Source of the DNA: Bacteroidota bacterium
GTDB taxonomy: Bacteria > Bacteroidota > Bacteroidia > UKL13-3
Assembly (NCBI GenBank): GCA_027491355.1
Contig: JAIXWI010000005.1
Coordinates: 81,537 to 145,536, forward strand
Direction: 5' to 3'
DNA length: 64,000 nucleotides
A program made the position numbers and the translations under genes. The notes under the pieces are model-generated. The model was not told where the DNA came from and did no database searches. It saw nothing but the letters and a program-made list of their open reading frames with translations. Below are positions 1-10,104 of the stretch, one piece after another; within the stretch, counting starts at the first letter, position 1, and each line of letters opens with the position of its first letter.

Positions 1-1947
1 TCAACCAGCCGTGGGCATGAGGCCATACAGCTTGCTGTGGGTTTGCAATTGCAGGCACAAGATTTTGCATCCCCCTATTACCGTGACGAGAGCATGTTAT
101 TGGCAATGGGCATGAGTCCTTACGAATTAATGCTACAACTCTTGGCCAAATCAGAAGACCCATTTTCAGGGGGACGAACTTACTACAGTCATCCTAGTTT
201 AAAAAGAGATGGATTTCCAAGAATGCCACACCAAAGTAGCGCTACAGGCATGCAGGCCATACCTGCTACAGGGATGGCGCATGGGGTTGCATATTTAGAA
301 TCACAGGGCTTGATAGATTTAAATGAAAAACCCGTTGTCTTGTGCAGTTTGGGTGATGGTTCGGTTACAGAAGGAGAAGTTGCAGAAGCCTTTCAAATGG
401 CTGTTTTAAAAAACCTACCTGTATTTTACTTGATTCAAGACAATGATTGGGGTATCAGTGCCAGCGGTTCAGAAATGCGGGCAATGGATGCTTATGAATA
501 TGCAGGAGGTTTCAAGGGTTTACAAAGATTAAGAGTGGATGGAAGTGACTTTGAAAAATCATGGATAGCTGTTCACCAATGCATCGACTATGTGCGTGAA
601 AAAAGAGGTCCTATTTTGTTGCATGCCAAAGTTCCTTTGTTGGGTCACCACACTTCAGGGGTAAGAAAAGAATGGTACAGAACAGAGGAGGATCTTACCA
701 AGCATGGTCGCCTTGATCCGCTTGATAAACTGTATGTAAAACTGGTACAACTAGGAGTGAGTGAACAAGAATTGGCTGAAATCAATGCAATAGAAACTGA
801 CCGGGTTGCACAACAATTTAAACAAGCCGTTGAAGCAGAAAACCCATCTATAACTTCAGCAACCGACCACGTTTATGCACCTAGTCAAGCAACAGAAGAA
901 GTAGGTAATAGAGCCCCATTAGGTAAAGAACCTGTAGTAATGGTAGATGCCGCTTTGCACGCTGTTGATGAATTGATGCACAAACATCCTGAATGTATTT
1001 TTTACGGACAAGATGTGGGTTTAAGATTAGGTGGAGTATTCCGAGAAGCTGCAACTTTGGCTGCAAAATATGGAGAAAATAGGGTATTCAACACACCCAT
1101 TCAAGAAGCATACATTGTAGGTTCAACAGTTGGTATGAGTGCTGTTGGGGTAAAACCAATCGTTGAAATTCAATTTGCCGATTATGTTTGGAGCGGCATC
1201 AACCAATTGGTGTGCGAAGTTTCAAAATCTTGCTACCTCAGCATGGGGAAATATCCAATCAGTGCCATCATTCGCATTCCAATAGGTGCATACGGTGGTG
1301 GTGGACCTTACCATTCTGGCAGTATAGAATCTACTTTGTTAACTATCAAGGGAATAAAAATTGCCTATCCAAGTAATGCTGCCGATATGAAAGGACTCAT
1401 GAAAGCTGCCTATTACGACGGCAACCCTTGCATTATGTTGGAACACAAAGGACTTTATTGGAGTAAAAATCCGGGTACAGAAACTGCTAGGTGCATTGAA
1501 CCAGATGCAGATTATGTTTTACCTTTTGGAAAAGCAGCAATTGTTCAACATGCAAGTGATGTGGCCATAGACATGGGCGAATCTTGTTTGGTAGTCACTT
1601 ATGGCATGGGCGTTCATTGGGCTTTAGCAGCTGCCAAACAATTGAATGGGAATATTGAAATTTTAGACTTAAGAACCCTACAACCATTAGATGAAGCCAC
1701 CATTATGGAGCGTGTGCAAGTTCATGGCAAATGTTTGGTATTGACTGAAGAACCTTTGTTAAACTCATTTGCAGAAAGTTTAGCTGCCCGGATCATGCAA
1801 CAATGTTTTCAAAAATTAGATGCCCCAGTTGCTACATTAGGGGCTCAAAATGTACCTGCCATTCCTCTGAATACTGATTTAGAAGCTGCCATATTACCGA
1901 ATGTAGAAAAATTGCTGACTGCTTTACAACATTTATTGAACGCTTAA
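1..1947 (+). CDS. Thiamin-dependent dehydrogenase E1, alpha and beta subunits fused (2-oxoisovalerate / 2-oxoacid dehydrogenase type); 5' truncated by the window edge
   Basis: The reading frame stays open upstream of the ORF-track start (37) to base 1 (STSRGHEAIQLAVGLQLQAQDFASPYYRDE), so 37 is an internal codon. TPP motif region GDGSVTEGEVAEAFQMAVLKNLPVFYLIQDNDWGIS is followed by an E1-beta domain (FGQDVGLRLGGVFR...FNTPIQEAYIVGSTVGMSAVG). Confidence 0.9.
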   Translation, partial: STSRGHEAIQLAVGLQLQAQDFASPYYRDESMLLAMGMSPYELMLQLLAKSEDPFSGGRTYYSHPSLKRDGFPRMPHQSSATGMQAIPATGMAHGVAYLESQGLIDLNEKPVVLCSLGDGSVTEGEVAEAFQMAVLKNLPVFYLIQDNDWGISASGSEMRAMDAYEYAGGFKGLQRLRVDGSDFEKSWIAVHQCIDYVREKRGPILLHAKVPLLGHHTSGVRKEWYRTEEDLTKHGRLDPLDKLYVKLVQLGVSEQELAEINAIETDRVAQQFKQAVEAENPSITSATDHVYAPSQATEEVGNRAPLGKEPVVMVDAALHAVDELMHKHPECIFYGQDVGLRLGGVFREAATLAAKYGENRVFNTPIQEAYIVGSTVGMSAVGVKPIVEIQFADYVWSGINQLVCEVSKSCYLSMGKYPISAIIRIPIGAYGGGGPYHSGSIESTLLTIKGIKIAYPSNAADMKGLMKAAYYDGNPCIMLEHKGLYWSKNPGTETARCIEPDADYVLPFGKAAIVQHASDVAIDMGESCLVVTYGMGVHWALAAAKQLNGNIEILDLRTLQPLDEATIMERVQVHGKCLVLTEEPLLNSFAESLAARIMQQCFQKLDAPVATLGAQNVPAIPLNTDLEAAILPNVEKLLTALQHLLNA

Positions 1948-2035
1948 ATAATTTCAAAAAAATAGCCCTATTTATCCAGAAACTATTTGGCAATAGTAGG
2001 AATAAACTGCAACTTTGTGCTTTCTCTATTTTACC

Positions 2036-4276
2036 ATGAGCCAAGTACAACCAGTAGGAAATTTAGCAAGCCTTGAACAAGCACAGCAACTGGGTTTAAG
2101 ACCCGAAGAATTCGAAAAAATCAAAGAAATTTTAGGCAGAGTACCCACTTTTACTGAACTGAGTATTTATTCTGTGATGTGGAGTGAACATTGCTCCTAC
2201 AAAAACTCTATCATTTGGTTAAAAACACTTCCAAAAGAAGGTGAAAAAATGTTGGCCAAAGCAGGTGAAGAAAACGCCGGTTTAATTGATATAGGTGATG
2301 GCTTGGCTTGCTGTTTTAAAATCGAATCACATAACCATCCTTCTGCTATTGAGCCATACCAAGGTGCGGCAACTGGGGTTGGAGGCATTAACCGTGATAT
2401 TTTCTCAATGGGAGCAAGACCAATTGCTCAACTCAACTCTTTGCGTTTTGGCAACATCCACAATGAAAGAACCAAGTGGTTGGTGAGAGGTGTTGTAAAA
2501 GGAATTGGCAATTATGGCAATGCATTTGGAATACCAACAGTAGGTGGCGAAGTCTATTTTGATGATTGTTACCAAATCAACCCGCTGGTAAATGCAATGA
2601 GTGTTGGCATTGCAAAAGTTGGGCATACTGTTTCTGCCATTGCTGACGGACCCGGAAACCCAGTTTATATTTTTGGGTCTGCAACTGGCAAAGATGGCAT
2701 CCATGGTGCTGCATTTGCCTCTAAAGACATAACCGAAGATTCAGCCAAAGATTTACCATCAGTTCAAGTTGGAGATCCCTTTTGGGAGAAGTTGATATTA
2801 GAAGCCAGCATGGAGTTGCTTGAAACCAATGCCATTGTAGGTATGCAAGACATGGGTGCTGCGGGCATTACTTGTTCAACCAGTGAAATGGCAGCTAAGT
2901 CTAAAACAGGTATGAAAATATGGCTTGACAAAGTTCCAATGCGTCAGGCCGACATGAAAGATTGGGAAATTTTATTGAGCGAAAGCCAAGAGCGCATGCT
3001 GGTCATCGTTAAAAAAGGACAAGAAAAAACAGTTGAAAAAATATTCGAAAAATGGGATTTAACTTATGCCATCATCGGTGAAGTTACAGACTCAGCACAC
3101 GTTCAATATTACATGAACAATGAACTCCGAGCCCATATTCCCGCAGAAAGTTTGGTATTAGGTGGAGGAGCCCCAGTTTATGAGAGAACTTACACTGAGC
3201 CTAAATATTTCAAAGAAATTCAAGCTTTTCAACTTGACAACATTACAGATTGTACCATTGAGGAAGCAAAAGACATTGCAAAATGGATATTGGCACAACC
3301 AAACATTGCTAGCAAAAAATGGGTATACAATCAATACGACAGCATGGTTGGTACCATCAACCAAAGTACAAACAAGCATTCAGATGCAGCTGTTGTAAAA
3401 GTGAAAGGAACAGACAAATCAATTGCAATGACTGTTGATTGTAACAGCCGATTTGTATATGCCGATCCTTTCAAAGGAGGCATGATGGCCGTTACTGAAG
3501 CAGCAAGAAATTTAGTGTGTTCAGGAGCAGAACCAGCTGCAATTACCAACTGTTTGAATTTTGGTAACCCATACAATCCTGAAGTGTATTACCAATTTGT
3601 TTATGCCATTAAAGGTATGGGCGAAGCATGTAGAAAATTTGACACCCCAGTAACGGGCGGTAATGTGAGTTTTTACAATCAAAGCAGTGATGAAAATGCA
3701 GTTTTTCCTACTCCAACAATTGGTATGGTGGGCTTGATTCCTGGTGGTGGCAAACAAATGACCCTTGACTTTAAAAAAGAAGGAGATTTGATTTATGTAT
3801 TGGGCGAACAACACAACGATATCAGCAGCTCACAGTACTTGGTACATTACAAAAAAGTAAAGCAAAGCCCTGCACCTTTTTTTGATTTAGACCAAGACCA
3901 CAAAACACAAAAAGCATTGCTTGAAGCCATTGCTCAACAATTGGTTGAGTCGGCTCACGATACCAGTGAAGGCGGTTTGTTTGTAGCCTTGTTTGAATCT
4001 GCAAAACCCAATCAAATGGGTTTTCATATCCAACAAAATAAAAACATCCGAAATGATGCCTATTTATTTGGTGAAACACAGGGTCGCATCGTAGTTTCTG
4101 TTACGCCACTTAAAAAGCAAGCATTTGAGAACTTATTGAGTCAACACAGTGTAAGTTTTGACTGTATTGGTCATGTAAGTGCAGGAAGTATAGACATAAA
4201 CGGAACATCTTTTGGTACTACTTTAGAATACATTGATACCTATGAAAACAGTTTAGGTAGTCTGTTAGAATCATAA
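2036..4276 (+). CDS. purL: Phosphoribosylformylglycinamidine synthase subunit PurL
   Basis: [51 protein letters not shown] and [14 protein letters not shown] motifs. ATG at 2036 preferred over the upstream track start at 2015. Confidence 0.95.
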   Translation: MSQVQPVGNLASLEQAQQLGLRPEEFEKIKEILGRVPTFTELSIYSVMWSEHCSYKNSIIWLKTLPKEGEKMLAKAGEENAGLIDIGDGLACCFKIESHNHPSAIEPYQGAATGVGGINRDIFSMGARPIAQLNSLRFGNIHNERTKWLVRGVVKGIGNYGNAFGIPTVGGEVYFDDCYQINPLVNAMSVGIAKVGHTVSAIADGPGNPVYIFGSATGKDGIHGAAFASKDITEDSAKDLPSVQVGDPFWEKLILEASMELLETNAIVGMQDMGAAGITCSTSEMAAKSKTGMKIWLDKVPMRQADMKDWEILLSESQERMLVIVKKGQEKTVEKIFEKWDLTYAIIGEVTDSAHVQYYMNNELRAHIPAESLVLGGGAPVYERTYTEPKYFKEIQAFQLDNITDCTIEEAKDIAKWILAQPNIASKKWVYNQYDSMVGTINQSTNKHSDAAVVKVKGTDKSIAMTVDCNSRFVYADPFKGGMMAVTEAARNLVCSGAEPAAITNCLNFGNPYNPEVYYQFVYAIKGMGEACRKFDTPVTGGNVSFYNQSSDENAVFPTPTIGMVGLIPGGGKQMTLDFKKEGDLIYVLGEQHNDISSSQYLVHYKKVKQSPAPFFDLDQDHKTQKALLEAIAQQLVESAHDTSEGGLFVALFESAKPNQMGFHIQQNKNIRNDAYLFGETQGRIVVSVTPLKKQAFENLLSQHSVSFDCIGHVSAGSIDINGTSFGTTLEYIDTYENSLGSLLES

Positions 4277-4295
4277 CATTACCAATCCCTCAAAA

Positions 4296-5132
4296 ATGGC
4301 ACTCGATCAGTTAGAAGACGAATACAATTCAGAAGAAAAAGAAATGAGCTTCTTCGACCATGTCGATGAGTTGAGAAGCCATATCATGAAATCTGTAATT
4401 GCCATTTTTGTATGCGCAATAGTAGTGTTCTTTAACAAATACCTCTTGTTTGATGTCATTTTATTTGGACCTATGCATACAGATTTTTGGACCTACCAAA
4501 TCATGTGCGAGCTTTCCAATAAATTCATCGGTAACGATATGTACTGTGTCAAAGAGATTGGTTTTGTATTGTCTAACATTGATATCACTGGCCAATTTAC
4601 TCAGCATTTATTCATTTCATTTGTAGGTGGTATTATTGTTGCATTCCCTTTTGTGCTTTGGCAACTATGGCGCTTTATCAAGCCTGCACTGAACGAAAAA
4701 GAAATCAATTATGCCAAAGGACTTGTGTTTTTTAGTTCTATGTTATTTTTCATAGGCATTGCTTTTGGTTATTTCATATTGTCACCATTGTCAATCCAGT
4801 TTTTGGGCTCCTATCAGGTTAGTAGCTTGGTAAGCAATGAAATCAACCTGGAGTCTTATGTATCTTTTGTTTCAACTTTAACATTTGCAACCGGCATTAT
4901 TTTTGAAATGCCGATATTGGTTTATTTCTTAGCTAAAATAGGCATTCTTGGTAGTCGTTTGATGAGCAAATATAGAAGGTATGCAATTGTTGTGATTTTA
5001 ATCATAGCAGGTATCTTGACCCCTTCTCCAGACATGGCGAGTCAGATCATGATGGCCATTCCATTGTACGGGCTTTACGAGCTAAGTATCATTGTTGCAA
5101 GACGTGTAGAAAAAAATAAAAATAAAAAATAG
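4296..5132 (+). CDS. tatC: Sec-independent protein translocase TatC
   Basis: MSFFDHVDELRSHI, GGIIVAFPFVLWQLWRFIKPALNEKE, TPSPDMASQIMMAIPLYGLYELSI; multiple TM segments. Confidence 0.95.
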   Translation: MALDQLEDEYNSEEKEMSFFDHVDELRSHIMKSVIAIFVCAIVVFFNKYLLFDVILFGPMHTDFWTYQIMCELSNKFIGNDMYCVKEIGFVLSNIDITGQFTQHLFISFVGGIIVAFPFVLWQLWRFIKPALNEKEINYAKGLVFFSSMLFFIGIAFGYFILSPLSIQFLGSYQVSSLVSNEINLESYVSFVSTLTFATGIIFEMPILVYFLAKIGILGSRLMSKYRRYAIVVILIIAGILTPSPDMASQIMMAIPLYGLYELSIIVARRVEKNKNKK

Positions 5133-5133
5133 T

Positions 5134-5568
5134 ATGGGTATCAAAATAGCCATTGCTGCAGATCATGCAGGTTTTGAGTACAAAACAGCCATCAAACAAT
5201 TTTTAACCGAAAAAGGATTTGAATGCATTGATTTTGGTGCACATTCATCTGATTCAGTAGACTATCCAGATGTTACTCATCCTTTGGCAAATGAAGTAGT
5301 GACTGGCAACAGCACTTTTGGAATCTTAATCTGTGGCAGTGGCAATGGTGTTTGCATGACAGCCAATAAACACCAAGGTATCCGCGCTGCTTTATGCTGG
5401 AACAAAGAATTAGGAGAATTGGCCAGGTTGCACAACAACGCAAATGTGCTTTGTTTGCCTGCACGTTTCATTGATTTACACACTGCAATTGCCATTTGTG
5501 AGGTATTTTTAAATACCGCATTCGAAGGTGGAAGACATGCCAACAGGGTTCAAAAAATAAACTGTTAA
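5134..5568 (+). CDS. rpiB: Ribose-5-phosphate isomerase B
   Basis: IAIAADHAGFEYK, DYPDVTHPLA, GILICGSGNGVCMTANKHQGIRAALC. Confidence 0.95.
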   Translation: MGIKIAIAADHAGFEYKTAIKQFLTEKGFECIDFGAHSSDSVDYPDVTHPLANEVVTGNSTFGILICGSGNGVCMTANKHQGIRAALCWNKELGELARLHNNANVLCLPARFIDLHTAIAICEVFLNTAFEGGRHANRVQKINC

Positions 5569-6477
5569 TTGACAAACGAAGCAAGCATAGCAGCCATCTC
5601 GAATGGTAATGTTCGAGCCATTTCAAGAGCCATTTCAGGTATTGAAGATGAACACCCTGCTTATTCAGAATTGTTAAAAAGCTTGCAATTTAAAAACACA
5701 CCTGTAATTGGTTTTACAGGACCTCCTGGCGCAGGAAAGAGTACACTCATTAGCGCATTGCTATCTCATTTAAATACGCTCAACAAAAGGGTTGCTGTGG
5801 TTGCTGTAGATCCTAGTTCGCCCTTTAGCAAAGGCGCATTGCTTGGTGACCGCTTGCGCATGAACGAGCATTATTTACTTCCCAATGTATTTATCAGGAG
5901 TATGGCAACCAGAGGCAGTTTGGGTGGTTTAGCCCCTAAGGTTTTTGAAGTTTGTGACCTATTAAAATGCGCCAATTTTGATTATATATTTATTGAAACT
6001 GTGGGCGTTGGACAAAGTGAAGTTGAAATTGCTGCATTGGCAGATACCACAGTTTTGGTTTTAGTACCTGAAGCTGGTGATGACATTCAAACCATTAAAA
6101 GTGGGATCATGGAAATTGCCGACGTATATGTGCTTAACAAATCGGACCGAAGTGGTGCCGATATTTTTTACAGAAACTTGGTTCAATTGGCACATCAAAC
6201 GGCCAATAAAGATTGGGAAAACCCCGTTGTACAAACCATTGCCAACGATAAAAAGGGTGTTGAAAAATTACTAGATGCCATTGTTGCTCATCAACACAGC
6301 GAACACCACCACGAGAAAAAAATTGAACTCCTAGTTAAGAAAGCCATCAACCTCATTACCCAATCCAGGATCAAGGACTTGGTTCCAGAAGAAATTAAAA
6401 AAAATATCCAAACTGAATTTAGTGAAAACTTTAACCTGTACAGGTTTGTTAAAAGGTTTATACAATCAGCAAAATGA
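5569..6477 (+). CDS. meaB: Methylmalonyl-CoA mutase-associated GTPase MeaB (ArgK family)
   Basis: GFTGPPGAGKSTLISALL, VAVDPSSPFSKGALLGDRLRM, FIRSMATRGSLGGL, ETVGVGQSEVEIA. TTG start. Confidence 0.93.
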   Translation: MTNEASIAAISNGNVRAISRAISGIEDEHPAYSELLKSLQFKNTPVIGFTGPPGAGKSTLISALLSHLNTLNKRVAVVAVDPSSPFSKGALLGDRLRMNEHYLLPNVFIRSMATRGSLGGLAPKVFEVCDLLKCANFDYIFIETVGVGQSEVEIAALADTTVLVLVPEAGDDIQTIKSGIMEIADVYVLNKSDRSGADIFYRNLVQLAHQTANKDWENPVVQTIANDKKGVEKLLDAIVAHQHSEHHHEKKIELLVKKAINLITQSRIKDLVPEEIKKNIQTEFSENFNLYRFVKRFIQSAK

Positions 6478-7049
6478 AAATTACCATTGTTTCTGGCTCT
6501 GCCAGAGAAAACAACAATACCATCCGTGTAGCCCTAGCACTTAAAAAAATGTTGGAGCAAGCGCATGAAGTTCAAGTCATAGATTTCAACCATTACGATA
6601 TTCCTTTTCTATCTCAAGGCGGCTTCAAACCAACAACATTGACTAAATTTCAAGCACATTGCGTAACCGCACTTGATGAAAGTAACCTGATTTTATTTGT
6701 CTCACCAGAATACAATTGGAGTACAACCCCAGAATTGCTCAATTTGTTGCATTGTTTGGGTACTGCTCCATTTAAAAATGCATTACAAAATAAAGTGTTT
6801 TCTTTTGTTGGGGTATCAACAGGTAAAGGCGGTAAAGCGCCTGCCATTCAGTTGATGCAAATTGTAAACAAGCTCATTGGATTTAGCCAAACCGAATCAA
6901 TTGTTTCAGCTAAAATATTTGAGGTTCATTTTGTAAAAGAAGTACTAGATGAAAATGGAAACAGTTTAGGCAACCAACTTTTCGACAATGGTTTCAAAGA
7001 ATATTTGAATTACACATTGGATATAGCTAAGAGGTGGCTGAGGGCTTAA
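6474..7049 (+). CDS. NADPH-dependent FMN reductase family protein
   Basis: ITIVSGSARENNNTIRVA...LILFVSPEYNWSTTPELLNLLHCLG...FSFVGVSTGKGG, flavodoxin-like NAD(P)H reductase motifs. Confidence 0.85.
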   Translation: MKITIVSGSARENNNTIRVALALKKMLEQAHEVQVIDFNHYDIPFLSQGGFKPTTLTKFQAHCVTALDESNLILFVSPEYNWSTTPELLNLLHCLGTAPFKNALQNKVFSFVGVSTGKGGKAPAIQLMQIVNKLIGFSQTESIVSAKIFEVHFVKEVLDENGNSLGNQLFDNGFKEYLNYTLDIAKRWLRA

Positions 7050-7050
7050 T

Positions 7051-7521
7051 TTATTGCGGAACTTTTTCTATTCTAATACCTGAAGCTATGACACCTGTTA
7101 AGGTATCATTACGCATGTTTTGCTCCAGTTCAAACCTGTAAATGCCGTTTTCTTTGAACCTGAACTTTTCCTTTACAGGAACTTGATAGTCGAACAAATC
7201 GCCTAAACCTTTACCAAGCCATTTGCCATTCTCATCAGCTAAAATCAATTCTTTACGTTCAGTTTGTTGTTGCATAGATGGGGTTGTTGTATGCAAATTC
7301 ACATACATATTGCTGAACAAATAATCGGCACTGATCCTCACATTTAAGAATAAATTGTATTGGGCTATGGTATCGGTAATGGGCACATCAAAAATGAGTT
7401 TATTTTGATAGTTCCAACCCTGAACCGGGAGGTCTTTGTTTTCATCAATGAGTCTGTTAGCATCACAAGCAATGAAAAACAAACTACTCACCAATACCAA
7501 TATGTTCAATAGTTGTTTCAA
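7051..7521 (-). CDS. gldH: Gliding motility lipoprotein GldH
   Basis: Lipobox LVSSLFFIACDANR and GldH-like WNYQNKLIFDVPITDT...YNLFLNVR. The ORF-track start (7779) lies deep inside the upstream gene; a TTG at 7521-7519 (LKQLLNILVLVSSLFFIAC), 4 nt after the upstream stop, gives a normal lipoprotein signal peptide. Confidence 0.8.
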   Translation of the reverse strand: MKQLLNILVLVSSLFFIACDANRLIDENKDLPVQGWNYQNKLIFDVPITDTIAQYNLFLNVRISADYLFSNMYVNLHTTTPSMQQQTERKELILADENGKWLGKGLGDLFDYQVPVKEKFRFKENGIYRFELEQNMRNDTLTGVIASGIRIEKVPQ

Positions 7522-7525
7522 GTTC

Positions 7526-8845
7526 TTATTCTTTTGGTTTTTGTTCGTTGGCACTTGACCTATTGTTATTGTTGAACTTCTTTTTAAAAGGTGGTTTCTT
7601 TCTGGCTTGGTTAGCTTGAACTGGTTGAACATTGGTTGATGGCTGACTGGTTTTTGCCTCAACTGGCTTGGCATTCGGTTGCTGTGTGTTACCTCCATTT
7701 CTGTTGCCTTGCTGTGACTTATTGTATGGAGGTTTACCTGACCTGTTTTTGTTGCGGTGCTTTTGCCTTTCTCTTTCATCTAACCGGGTAACAGAATCAA
7801 TGCCCATATCGTTTTGGAAATCGAGTTCAACTTTTACCTGCTTGTTTGGTTCAGGTTTAGCATGAATCAATTCTGGCCTAATGCCATTGTTATTTTGTTC
7901 AACAAACTTGTTGACTTCTTTTACAGATAAATTGAGCCATTCACCACCCATTTCAGACTTCGGAGCAAACCACATGATGCGTTTGAGGATATCTGTTTTA
8001 ACCAATTTGTAAGATTTGTCATTGGCAAAATCGAGGACCAAATGGGTATTTTGAGGGAACTCTTTCAAAGCTTCTAAGTAAGCATCTAATTCAAAGTTCA
8101 AACAACATTTCAATTTGCCACATTGTCCCGATAGCTTCAACTGATTCAAAGAAAGATTCTGGTATCGAGCAGCATTGGTGTGTACCAATTTAAAATCAGT
8201 AAGCCAAGTACTACAACACAATTCTCTTCCACATGAACCAATACCGCCCAAACGACCAGCTTCTTGCCTGTAACCAATTTGGCGCATTTCAATTCTTACC
8301 TTAAAAGCATCCGCCAAGCGTTTAATCAGTTCTCTAAAATCTACACGCTCTTCAGCTGTATAATAGAAAACTGCTTTTCTTCTATCGCCTTGGTATTCTA
8401 CATCACTTAGTTTCATACTCAAGCCCAATTCCATGGCAATGCTTCTTGCTTTGTACATGGTGGGTACTTCTAATTCTTGGTTTTCTTTTAATTTGGCTAC
8501 GTCCGCTTCATTGGCTTTTCGGATGATTTTTTTGAACTCGCCCTGTTCTTCAGAGCGGTTGTATTTTTTCATTTGTAGTTTAACCAACTCGCCTTTGAGG
8601 CTCAATGTTCCTATATCATAGCCATGCTCTGCCTCTACAACAACTTGTTCATTGATGTAACATTCTACCTGTGCAGGCAAACGATAAAACTCTTTGCGGG
8701 TACCTTTGAACCTCACTTCAACAATGTCAAAAGGCTTCTGGTGAGGTGGAAGTTCCATCTCAGCAAGCCAATCAAATGTATTTAATTTATTGCAAGCGCC
8801 TGAACTACAAGAGCCAGAGCTGCATCCGCCTGAGCCACATGCCAT
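7526..8845 (-). CDS. PSP1 C-terminal domain protein (RicT/YaaT-like) with Cys-rich N-terminus and disordered basic C-terminal tail
   Basis: RIEMRQIGYRQEAGRLGGIGSCGRELCCSTWL and SGQCGKLKCCLNFEL are PSP1/YaaT hallmarks. Confidence 0.9.
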   Translation of the reverse strand: MACGSGGCSSGSCSSGACNKLNTFDWLAEMELPPHQKPFDIVEVRFKGTRKEFYRLPAQVECYINEQVVVEAEHGYDIGTLSLKGELVKLQMKKYNRSEEQGEFKKIIRKANEADVAKLKENQELEVPTMYKARSIAMELGLSMKLSDVEYQGDRRKAVFYYTAEERVDFRELIKRLADAFKVRIEMRQIGYRQEAGRLGGIGSCGRELCCSTWLTDFKLVHTNAARYQNLSLNQLKLSGQCGKLKCCLNFELDAYLEALKEFPQNTHLVLDFANDKSYKLVKTDILKRIMWFAPKSEMGGEWLNLSVKEVNKFVEQNNNGIRPELIHAKPEPNKQVKVELDFQNDMGIDSVTRLDERERQKHRNKNRSGKPPYNKSQQGNRNGGNTQQPNAKPVEAKTSQPSTNVQPVQANQARKKPPFKKKFNNNNRSSANEQKPKE

Positions 8846-8879
8846 CTTTTTTTTTATTTAGTATGAAAACTTTTGTTAG

Positions 8880-10016
8880 CTAATTATTAGCTGTTTTCAA
8901 TTGCTTGCCAATATACAAAGAAAGATTCAAAAACAGGATTTTTAGGTTCGCATTTCTCTCTACATGGTAGGTGGCATCGTCTAAACTTTTAGTAATTTCA
9001 GCTAAATTTTGGTCGTGTAAGAATGGCGAAAACTTGAGCAAGAAAGCCAATTCTGTTTGGTTTACTTTTAACAAATCTTGTTTGGCGTAGCGGTATATAA
9101 ACGCAGAGCGTATCATTTGACCAGCGTAGTGCAAAAAGTTTTTGATGTATTCTCTTCCCCCTGAACTCAGTGTATCAACCATGGGCTGTAATTCAACCAT
9201 TTTTTGGCCATAGCAAGAGCGCATCCAATCACTAAAAAGGGTAAAGTAACCCTCGTGGTCTATGTCTACCAATGACTTTGCACGATTAAAGTTACCATCT
9301 GCCAACCTAGCTGTGTCTCTTGCTTTTTGTTCTTCCATGCCATATTTGGCCATCAAAGCCTCAATTAAATCGGCATCTGTTATTTTAGGAACCTTTACTA
9401 ACTGGGCTCTAGACAATATGGTAGGAAGTATTTTTTCAGTATTGTTACCCACCAATAAAATTAGCGTGTATGGTGGTGGTTCTTCTAATAGTTTTAATAA
9501 AATATTACCTTCTTTTGAAAGGTACTCTGGCTGCCAAATCACATGCACCTTGTACTTAGCCTCATAGCTCTTTAATCCAAGTCCGTTAATCACCGCTCTG
9601 CACTCTTCAGCAGTGATATTGAGTTGCTTGTTTGCCTCACTGTTTATTTTTTGTAACCAGTCAAAATCACTGATATAGGGATTTTCAATAATGGCAGCCC
9701 TCCATTCTTCAATGAGTTCCTTACTTAGTTTAGCTGGAGAAGTGAGGGGATAAGTGAAATGTAAATCGGGGTGAATGATTTGCTGAAATTTAACACAAGA
9801 AGTACAAGTTCCACAACTGTCATCTGAACCAGGTTGCAAACAATTAATGTATTGGGCAAAAGCCAAAGCAAGTGCTAAATTTCCAGAACCCTCTGGGCCT
9901 AAAAAAAGTTGGGCGTGGCTGATACGTCCCGATTGAGCAATATTGAGCAATTTGTTTTTTAGCCCGTTATGACCGATGATTTCTTTGAATTGCACTTTAT
10001 ATTTTATTTTTAACAA
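8880..10016 (-). CDS. holB: DNA polymerase III delta-prime subunit (clamp loader)
   Basis: FKEIIGHNGLKNKLLNIAQSGRISHAQLFLGPEGSGNLALALAFAQYINC, zinc-binding Cys cluster CGTCTSC, KLLEEPPPYTLILLVGNNTEKILPTILSRAQ. Confidence 0.88.
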   Translation of the reverse strand: MLKIKYKVQFKEIIGHNGLKNKLLNIAQSGRISHAQLFLGPEGSGNLALALAFAQYINCLQPGSDDSCGTCTSCVKFQQIIHPDLHFTYPLTSPAKLSKELIEEWRAAIIENPYISDFDWLQKINSEANKQLNITAEECRAVINGLGLKSYEAKYKVHVIWQPEYLSKEGNILLKLLEEPPPYTLILLVGNNTEKILPTILSRAQLVKVPKITDADLIEALMAKYGMEEQKARDTARLADGNFNRAKSLVDIDHEGYFTLFSDWMRSCYGQKMVELQPMVDTLSSGGREYIKNFLHYAGQMIRSAFIYRYAKQDLLKVNQTELAFLLKFSPFLHDQNLAEITKSLDDATYHVERNANLKILFLNLSLYIGKQLKTANN

Positions 10017-10104
10017 ATTTAGCCCAATTGATTCTTAGATTGATAAATAATTTTCAGCCTAAAAGTCTTTAATAAATTTTTGCATTTTTATTAATTTCAA
10101 TAAC

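Noticed and set aside
2405-2704. 99-aa minus-strand ORF inside purL
   Set aside because: Antisense to strongly conserved PurL; no independent evidence. The same reasoning applies to 3331-3576, 3521-3814 and 3822-4079.
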